Shown here: piece by piece, positions 56,982-64,000 of the stretch | How positions within the stretch are numbered: the first letter of the stretch is position 1 | Layout: each line of letters opens with the position of its first letter | NCBI GenBank assembly: GCA_030247855.1 | Contig: JAPDRN010000052.1 | Span: forward strand, 62,001 to 126,000 | Reading direction: 5' to 3' | From: Knufia peltigerae | Taxonomy: Eukaryota; Ascomycota; Eurotiomycetes; Chaetothyriales; Trichomeriaceae | DNA: 64,000 nt | Made by a program: the position numbers and the translations under genes | The notes under the pieces: model-generated | What the model saw: the letters and a program-made list of their open reading frames with translations, nothing else | Database searches by the model: none | Told to the model about the DNA's origin: nothing

Positions 56982-58033
56982 TCACACTGGACAGCACCCT
57001 TGGCCCCCATCGAACGTTCCTTGCCACATCTGCGGTAATCTCCTGACACTACAATGCCCTTCGCATTGGACCGAGCAAAAGCGTCCACCAAATATGCACC
57101 AGGTTACCTCCGTCGCCAACAGGACCCCTAGCCTGTCCTTCAGATGCCGACCTTGGTATCTCATCCGTTTTTGTTTCGATGATGCGGACGAATACTTCGC
57201 TCTCAAGGACCATCTCGACAATGGAGTTGGATCATTGACTCGCATCATTTCTTCACCAAACTGAACCCACTGGCCAAGATCAACATTGATCTCGTCCTCG
57301 ACAATGGTGTTGACAGCAATGTCTCTGCCGAAGAGAATTCGGTTGAGCTGTGACATAGTGCCTGGGAAAGTTTTTCGGAGGTTCTTTTGGTTTTGTCGAT
57401 CATTGAAGGAGTCCTTCGTAAAGAATGTGATTGCTTCGACTATCTCATGCTGACCACATCGATGCACTCTGGCGACTGATTGCTCACCGACAGCGTTCGA
57501 GGGAGGACGGTCCAAAAATCCACAACATGGCATCTTTCGGTAAGTTCAGACCACACGAAGTTATTGCGTAAGAGCCTGTGAGAATCTGAGGGCGAGCAGT
57601 CATGTCGAAGTCCTTAACAAGCTCTCGCTTCTCAGTAACTCTCAGATGCGCGAGATAGACTTCCATGTCAACATTCAGCGCTTTGAGAATGCGGTAAAGG
57701 AGAACTTGTTGGCCACGAAGAGAACAGAATATGAGCATCTTCCTCCCCCTTCCCCTAACCCAATTCTTCACGTAGTTGGGGTGAACGCGTCCACGCCACT
57801 GAACGGAAAGTTCTACCGGTCCAGGGTCTCCAGGTCTTTCCAGGAACGCATCTTCCCAAAACTGGTTCAGAGGCCCCAGTAAGTCACCTGCGCTGTTGTG
57901 CAGTGTGGTTGCGGTGATACCACTTGATGGGTGCCTCGAGCAAAAGGACTGCCTTGAAGACACGAGTCGCTACATCTTTGAATTTATGGACCTTATCACA
58001 CACCAGTGGATGATATAGCCCGACAAAGTAGTA
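56982..58033 (-). pseudogene. Decayed SNF2-family helicase remnant
   Basis: Minus-strand frames show SNF2 ATPase motifs in order but in different registers. A DExH-like block reads VCDKVHKFKDVATRVFKAVL, with Lys in place of the catalytic Glu. A motif III-like stretch (APIKW, then ITATTLHNSAGDLLGPLNQF) breaks frame near 57915. Helicase-C motifs follow (KMLIFCSLRGQQVLLYRILK, ILTGSYAITSCGLNL), then another frame change near 57525 before SNAVGEQSVARVHRCGQHE and the tail SFNDRQNQKNLRK. The ATP-binding motif I region is missing. Frameshifts, the altered catalytic residue and truncation together mark a pseudogene. Directly upstream, and in the same register across one TAA (58034-58036), lies the acidic tail of the phase-1 micro-exon gene, so the two may share an origin. 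Confidence 0.8.
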
Positions 58034-59512
58034 TTAGACAAAGTATTTTGTCTTCTTCTTGTCATCGATCTTGATGGGGGCGGAAACGGACGAGTCGTCA
58101 CCTGGGTTGTCACCGGCTTGGGGATCGTCAACATCTGGATCGACTCCGTCACGGTCGACAGTCTCCTCCAACTCATCAGCGCTCGGGGCTTCTTCGTGCG
58201 TCCTGGCTCCGATTTGACGTTTCATCCAATCAAAATGCTGCTTCACCTTGGGATTTTCGGGCTTGAGGTGAGTCACTTCCTCCCTAATGTTCTTCAGCAT
58301 TCTGCTTGGCCGCACGTTTTGCCTTGTTTTCCGCTGATATTCTACCCTTGTCTATTCATTCATGTCAGCATGCACTCGAATGTTTAACACAATATCGTCC
58401 TCACTCTTCTCACAGTACTTCTTGCCTGCAGCTGTTCTTTCCTCCTTGCTCTGCGCCGCTCGCTTCGCGTCCCGTCTCGCCTTGATGGCATCTTTGTTGG
58501 CTTCTCGGTACGCCTTTGCTTTCAAGCGACGAGCCTCCTCGACTGTATAGTTCATATCAGCATATATTGAAGTCAAATGGCTCCCAAACAACGGACCGTC
58601 TGGTCTTTGCAGTCGTTCTCGGTTGGCAGCCTTAACCTTCTCGACATCTAAATCACATCAGTATATTGAAAGATGGCCAAAAAAGATTGTACATACTCTT
58701 TTCCCGGTACCTACGTGAGCTCTCTCGATCTCGAGCCTTGTCTGTGACAATATTGCCAGTCTCCGATATAGATATCAAGACGGTATTGTCAATACACTCC
58801 GCTGTCTGGTGTTGCTTCTTGATTTCTTCACGACCTAAAAGTGTAAAATTAGTTCATGACTCAATATGCTGAGAAAGAAATAACATACGCTCTTGGTAGT
58901 ATCCCTTCTTGTAAGCCGAACGTCGCACACGGTCTGAAAGATGTCAGTTTGTACCAAATTGTCTGGGAGTATTGTTGATCCTTACTCCGTATGTGATACT
59001 CCCGAAAACCAGCCAAGCACTTGTCTCGGTCTAAATATCGTAAGCTTTTCTCCGTACCATACCAAGATGTATTGAACATACTGCGTCGATAATATGACAA
59101 ACTGCGCAGTCTGTCTGCTCTGCCGTCTTCAAAAGTCAATTTGCAGTTCAAATCTCAAGACATGAATGTGCGTACCTTTTCTGTAAGTCTTTCTCCGGCT
59201 TGTATTAACATCTGAACGATCTGGACACTTGTCAGCTAAACAATCAAGTGATGAGGGCTATACGTACGACTCTTCTTCCATGCATTCGCGGAGGCGTTGT
59301 AGTCAATTCGCATCTTCTGGAGTACCATTTCCCATTCCTCAGACGTCCAGTTGATTCTTAAATCCTTCCCTTCTTGCAGTGGGGAATGTGTGTTGAGACC
59401 TTGCCACTCGAGTGAGTCCTCTGGCCATGGGCTCAGGCCTACTCAGGCGACTTTGGAGTGCTTCTGATCAGCTCATACTTATGCCCTGAGCACCCTCCCT
59501 GGCTCCCCACAT
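58034..59512 (-). CDS. Gene of tandem 45-nt phase-1 micro-exons encoding a 15-residue repeat
   Basis: On the minus strand a 171-nt exon (59438-59268) is followed by exons 59220-59176, 59126-59082, 59030-58986 and 58933-58889 (45 nt each). Then come 58834-58796 (39), 58741-58697 (45), 58647-58597 (51) and 58542-58405 (138). All introns here are 47-54 nt with GT...AG ends and branch-like CTGAC/CTAAT, and all fall in phase 1, so each exon adds a basic helical unit. Examples are DGRADRLRSLSYYRR, NRDKCLAGFREYHIR, NRVRRSAYKKGYYQE and YKARDRESSRRYREK; the 138-nt exon looks like three fused units. The N-terminal exon contains NWTSEEWEMVLQKM. The ATG at 59512-59510 and its first exon are tentative. 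The 3' end is unclear: a further exon ends at TAG 58284-58286, or splicing to about 58275 gives an acidic tail ending at 58034. Unknown function; nucleic-acid binding is only a guess from basic charge. Confidence 0.65.
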
Positions 59513-60373
59513 AGTGTAAGGATCAAGGAAGACGTGAAAGGCCGCAATTGCCAGAAATGAATCACAATGACTCGATTGATGCCGTAATGGTATTATTGTT
59601 GGTGTGGGCTATCTCTGTCTAAAACCAAAAGAGTGGTGGAGGACCTGACTGAGAAGACTCAGCCAAACATGCCGTTCCCGAAAGGGAAGGTATGCCTGCT
59701 AGTCAGGTGACTCCTGACACATAGCCTGTTCTTCAGCTGCCTTCGGCGCCTCGACCCATCCGTACACTTGTACGGAGTATACCGATCAACTTTACCCGAG
59801 ATGTCGGTGATCAAGGAGGTGGTTTCACCGGCAAGGGAGCGCCTCGCGAGCACACTAACCCCTGAGGGACGAGGTCTCCCTCCCAATTCTGTACCACACT
59901 GTTGACAGCCGCGTTCCGGCGGGTGTGGAGACTGTGTGTCAGTACTGGAACAACTTCACTGGAGTCTGGGGGCGGGAGTATCCTGATGTATCTATTAACC
60001 GGTCTCTCATGGATTCCGTTTATGGAGTATGAATGGGCATATTTAGCACCACGTGCGTCGGCATTCTGACCTAACGTCCTAGTATATACATGGTTCTTTG
60101 ATGGACGAGCTATCGTTTGCAGGCGAGAAAGCCCCTCGGCGTTATGCGAATCATCACCAGCTGTACCTGTACAGGCGTTAGTTGTGGGAGCGGGACTAGT
60201 TTGTTTACAAACGTTCTGGTATAAGGATTAGTGACTGGGGTTCACATCTTGTAAGGCTCTTCACTAATAGTACATTCGAATATTTGAGAGTTCGCATCCA
60301 TTAGGGGCTGACCAATAGTCTATGCCACCTGGAATGTATACAAAGACGCATAGATACATGATGTGCCATTATC
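59513..60373. other. Intergenic region
   Basis: About 860 bases between two minus-strand genes. One TACGGAGTA element lies at 59771-59779. No gene was recognised. Confidence 0.55.
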
Positions 60374-62084
60374 TCAAGAATCAATTCCCTTTGCTTCGTT
60401 TGCCTTGAGATTTCTGATCTTCATCTTGACCGGTAGTGAGATAGGGCTCATATTAAGGGGTTCTCGCCACTCCATCTCCCAGTCTGGCGAGGGCAACTCA
60501 AAGTCATACCGCCGGACAAGAGTTGCCATGACAAGAGGAATCAGTGTAAAAGTCAAGTTGCGCCCTGTACAAGCACGTGGACCGAGAGAGAACGGCACCA
60601 GGCATTCCCTCCACAGAGGGTCCGCGTTTGCGTCGAGCCATCGCTCCGGCCGAAACGCCCATGGCTCTGGAAAGATCGAGGCATCATGGTGCAGCGCAAA
60701 GGCGGAGACTGACACGGTGGTACCAGCTGTACTGCGGTGAGAAATTGATACAAAGATATGACAGAGGATTTTTGGTAGTGAACGAACCTTTGATGAAGTG
60801 TCCTGAAATAGTTGCTCCTCCTTCAGGAACGGTCCGAGCAAGACCATGGGCGATGGGCGGTCGGTCTCTCGTTGCCTCATCAAACACCGCCCTCAAGTAT
60901 GGCAGACGACAGATCTGATCGTTCGTGGGGACAAGTGTGTCTCCCAAGGCATCATCAAGCTCCTCCCGTAGTTTCCGCATACATTCTGGGTTCTTGATCA
61001 AGTGATACATGGCATTCGTCGCCACTGACGCCACAAGATCGATCGCAGATCCAAAGATGACAAACGTCTCTCCTAGCAATTCCGCATACTCTAGATCCCT
61101 GGGCTTTTGATGACTGTCCCGCAAGAGATAAGACACAAAGTCTCGAAATTCTGAGGTGTCCCCACGTTTGAGACGTTGTTGCAAGTAGAGATGCACTGCT
61201 TCGGCGAATTTCTTTCCCTTGCTGGCGTCCCTGTGCCAGCTGGTGAGCTTCCTGAGCTTTTGCGCCAGAGATGGCCATGGTGAGAACAGAGATATATAGG
61301 AGCCGGCTGATTGGAAAGTCTCGATTCCTTCGAATTGGCAACTGGGCGAGCCGTCGAATGGAAGGGTGTCGAGAACATCGTTCCCCTTATCGCAGAGTCC
61401 AAGAGTCTCACCGAAAGTCAACTCCGCAGATGTGTCGTACAAGAAATAGTTGATCCATCTGTACAAGTCAAGTTGCCCGTTATCAGCCTGTAATGCCTCT
61501 CTCTGGTTGTCAAGACACTTGATCAAATGACCCGTACGGCGAGTAATGGCAGGCTCCAAGGTGAGGATTTTCTTGAGCGCGAAGGCATTCGAGACATACT
61601 TCCTCTTGCGCTGATGTTCTTCTCTGTCATCTGTGGTCACGAGATTCTTCAGGATATGGCCATGAGCGTCCTCATCCCCAATCGACTCGTAGAATTTGCC
61701 CTTCGGCATTCTCGACTGGAATCCGTAGATTGTCTTGGCCGCCTCTCCATCGCTGAATGAAAGATGATCCGGCTGGATACGAACGATTGGCCCATACTTT
61801 TCATGGGCGTGAAGAACAGAATGTGATTTGGCTTGTTTAAGTATTGCCCTTGCAAGCCAAAAATTGGACCATCCTGCCCATCCTGGAATACCCCAAGCTG
61901 AAGCAGAAGGGAACCGGCGCAGGTCCTTCGGGTCCCAGACGTAGATGGCAAGGGGTCGGACGAGGGCGAAGAAGATGATGCACACCAGGGAGGTGACACC
62001 AACGAAAGATGCTAGAGGTATAGAGTGAGCTTCAACGAAGTATACTGCTCCGAGAGTATGGGTTCACTTACCCGTGACAAACAT
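60374..62084 (-). CDS. Cytochrome P450 monooxygenase with atypical I-helix
   Basis: Exons 62084-62072 (13 nt), 62011-60788 and 60726-60374, with introns of 60 and 61 nt, give 529 residues. The spliced N-terminus (MFVTASFVGVTSLVCIIFFA) is a membrane anchor, followed by a proline/glycine hinge (SASAWGIPGWAGW). The C-terminal half has the K-helix ExxR (FDEATRDRPP), PERW (FRPERWLD) and the haem loop FSLGPRACTGRNL with the cysteine ligand. The I-helix reads VIFGSAIDLVASVATNAMY: the usual acidic-Thr pair of (A/G)GxDTT is DLV here, so the proton-relay threonine is missing. Such changes occur in P450s with unusual chemistry, but reduced activity is also possible. The gene is divergent from the hydantoinase/oxoprolinase gene, about 640 bases away. 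Confidence 0.88.
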
Positions 62085-62727
62085 TACATGTCCTTTCCGT
62101 CTTTGTATGTCAAATTCCAAGGGAGGAATGTCATTGACAGATACCGATAAGAAGAACCTCCCGGCTTCACGCTTTGGCTGTATATACTCGTCAAGACGGC
62201 AGCGAGAGCCAGGTGAATATTCACCTCCTGATCAAACCCCCGCAAAGGTTCTCAGAGGCTGTTGATGTGATTCGTTCGGCAACGGCCCGAGTCGCCTATC
62301 TGTCGCCGGACATGGTATTCCCCACATCGGGGTGCATAGAAAACATTGCCTCCACAAATCAAATGTCTACGATACATGTGAACGGCCTTTCTTACATCCT
62401 CATCTCTCGCTTCTCCGGTGGCTCGGTCTGCGGCCCGGGGTCGCCGACCCCGAATTGTCTACGTTCTGGCCAACCAGAGGTGAAGAGATAGCGGCAATGG
62501 CTAACCTCACCGATGCAGACCGGACTAACCTGAGAGATAGGCTTGGACCTAGAGCTTACTGTGAATGGAAATTATCGAAGTGTATCAGCTCTGTGATTCG
62601 AGGATCCATTTGTAAAAGATTTATCAAATTGTTTCAAGTGCTGATGAGGATGATTGCGTGCCAGACCACACCTTTCTTGTCTTCAGCTTCTATACTGATA
62701 CCGAAAACGAGTGAACACGTGTCAAAC
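62085..62727. promoter_or_regulatory. Bidirectional promoter region, P450 / hydantoinase
   Basis: About 640 bases between divergent start codons; no gene was recognised. Confidence 0.5.
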
Positions 62728-64000
62728 ATGGGAAGCATTGTTCTTGGTAGGTCTCTTCGCATCGGTGTCGACGTTGGTGGAACAAACACCGACGCTGTAT
62801 TGCTGGATACCAGTGCGACAGCAGCTCCCAACAGAGGAGTTCTCGCATTCTGTAAAACAGCAACGACGGGTCCAAATGTCAGCGACGGTATCGAAACAGC
62901 TTTACGCAATGTCCTGGAGCAAACCAACGCGGATAAGTCGCAAATCGCTTGTGTGACTATAGGCACGACACATTTCATCAATGCCGTTGTCGAGCAAGAT
63001 CCCCGCCGACTATCCAGGGTTGCTGTGATCCGCCTCTCGAAGAGCTTCACCAAGGACATTCCACCATTTTCCGACTTTCCTCCGGCATTGGGAAGAATCA
63101 TGAATGGGTATCATGGTTTTGTCGATGGCGGTCTTCAAATCGACGGTTCTCAAGAGGCGCCGATCGTGGAATCACAAGTACATAAAGAATGTGAACGGAT
63201 TAGAGCGCTAGGCATCCGGTCAATCGTGATATCTGGGGTTTTCTCTCCGCTGGACCAGCGTTTCAGGCAAGAGCAAGTTGTCCGAGACATGATATTGAAG
63301 TGTTTACCTGGGGTGGACGTTGTTTGCTCGTCAGAAATATCGACGTTAGGTTTACTGGAGCGCGAGAACGCTTCTATACTCAACGCGTCGATCCTACGAT
63401 TTGCTAGGCGTACCATTCGAGCATTTAGAGCATCAATACGGCGATTGGGCTTAGACTGTGCTCTATTTCTCACTCAAAATGATGGCACCGTCATCAGTGC
63501 TTCTGCTGCGGCCGAAGTTCCGATCCGCACATTTTCTTCAGGGGCCACGAATTCAATCAGAGGGGCCGCATATCTGGGCTCACACCAGCTCAAAGGGGAA
63601 TCGAACAAGGCTTCCATAATTGTTCTGGATATTGGCGGAACAACGAGCGATGTTGGAGTGCTCCTTCCTTCGGGATTCCCACGTCAAGCATCGGCCTATG
63701 TGACCATTGCCGGCATCAAGGTCAATTTCAGTATGCCACACGTCGAATCGATTGGCCTGGGTGGTGGATCAATCATCAAGTGCGATGACAGTGGCAAGGT
63801 CACCGTCGGTCCTGAGTCTGTTGGTCATCAGCTCACTTCCATGGCTCGAGTATTCGGTGGCGATACACTCACAGCAACCGACGTTGCTGTAGCCTGCGGA
63901 GCCAAAATTGGCGACTCCCTGTTAGCTACGGAGATATCTCATTCCATCATCACCGAATCTCGTGCGATCATGAAAGTTAAGTTGGAAAGAGTTATCGACT
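62728..64000 (+). CDS. Hydantoinase/5-oxoprolinase family protein, HyuA-like (partial)
   Basis: The frame opens at ATG 62728 and runs uninterrupted for 424 codons to the right edge, so the 3' part is missing. The N-terminus carries the ASKHA-fold phosphate motif SLRIGVDVGGTNTDAVLLDT, then VTIGTTHFINAVVEQDP. The second ATP-site motif is IIVLDIGGTTSDVGVLL, followed by VESIGLGGGSIIKCDDSGKV and GGDTLTATDVAVACG. These are the ATP-binding halves of the HyuA/OPLAH family, which hydrolyse cyclic amides such as hydantoins or 5-oxoproline with ATP. Fungal members usually lack or separate the second (HyuB) domain; that cannot be seen here. A metabolic link with the divergent P450 is possible but unproven. 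Confidence 0.85.
   Translation, partial: MGSIVLGRSLRIGVDVGGTNTDAVLLDTSATAAPNRGVLAFCKTATTGPNVSDGIETALRNVLEQTNADKSQIACVTIGTTHFINAVVEQDPRRLSRVAVIRLSKSFTKDIPPFSDFPPALGRIMNGYHGFVDGGLQIDGSQEAPIVESQVHKECERIRALGIRSIVISGVFSPLDQRFRQEQVVRDMILKCLPGVDVVCSSEISTLGLLERENASILNASILRFARRTIRAFRASIRRLGLDCALFLTQNDGTVISASAAAEVPIRTFSSGATNSIRGAAYLGSHQLKGESNKASIIVLDIGGTTSDVGVLLPSGFPRQASAYVTIAGIKVNFSMPHVESIGLGGGSIIKCDDSGKVTVGPESVGHQLTSMARVFGGDTLTATDVAVACGAKIGDSLLATEISHSIITESRAIMKVKLERVID

Overview
The window looks like a chromosomal segment of a filamentous ascomycete (Pezizomycotina; Eurotiomycetes/Chaetothyriales is a guess). The grounds are short GT-AG introns of about 44-160 nt with CTAAC/CTGAC-type branch sites, a Zn2Cys6 regulator, a PDR-type ABC transporter, GPI and small secreted proteins, and family members such as Nat1, Rsm22, EMC5, Pex11 and CCC1. 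No rRNA, tRNA, CRISPR or complete transposon was recognised.

Layout. 0-7.3 kb: a multi-pass membrane protein (-), a cysteine-containing surface protein (+) and the NatA auxiliary subunit (-). 9-14.8 kb: an accessory metabolic patch with an RraA-type aldolase gene and an aspartate-aminotransferase-type gene, each carrying one frameshift, then a remnant of a sugar transporter and an intact MFS transporter. 15.7-19.2 kb: an L-lactate dehydrogenase (-) divergent from an auxin-efflux-carrier-type transporter (+). 19.6-28.7 kb: Rsm22 and an 11-exon PDR transporter. 29.5-39.2 kb: a 2230-residue coiled-coil protein and a Zn2Cys6 factor. 40.9-49.7 kb: a UBE2S-like E2, a 94-residue protein, a GPI-type protein, EMC5, a small secreted protein and Pex11. 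50.5-56 kb: two secreted phosphoesterases flanking a CCC1/VIT vacuolar iron transporter. 57-59.5 kb: a decayed SNF2 helicase next to a gene built from tiny phase-1 exons. 60.4-64 kb: a P450 (-) and a hydantoinase/oxoprolinase gene (+) that runs off the right edge.

Working together. Most genes are independent housekeeping loci. Coherent neighbourhoods are the aldolase/aminotransferase/transporter patch, which is apparently being lost; the LDH-carrier pair on one shared promoter region; and the phosphate/iron group (acid phosphatase, phospholipase C-type enzyme, CCC1), in which the acid phosphatase has three CACGTG elements upstream.

Most unusual features: a gene whose exons are mostly exactly 45 nt, all phase 1, each encoding one 15-residue repeat (58.0-59.5 kb); a UBE2S-like ubiquitin-conjugating enzyme ending in RRL whose start codon sits alone in its first coding exon; and a nine-base element, TACGGAGTA, found seven times in the window. 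Exon joins were derived by hand from splice signals, reading frame and family conservation; none is backed by transcript data.
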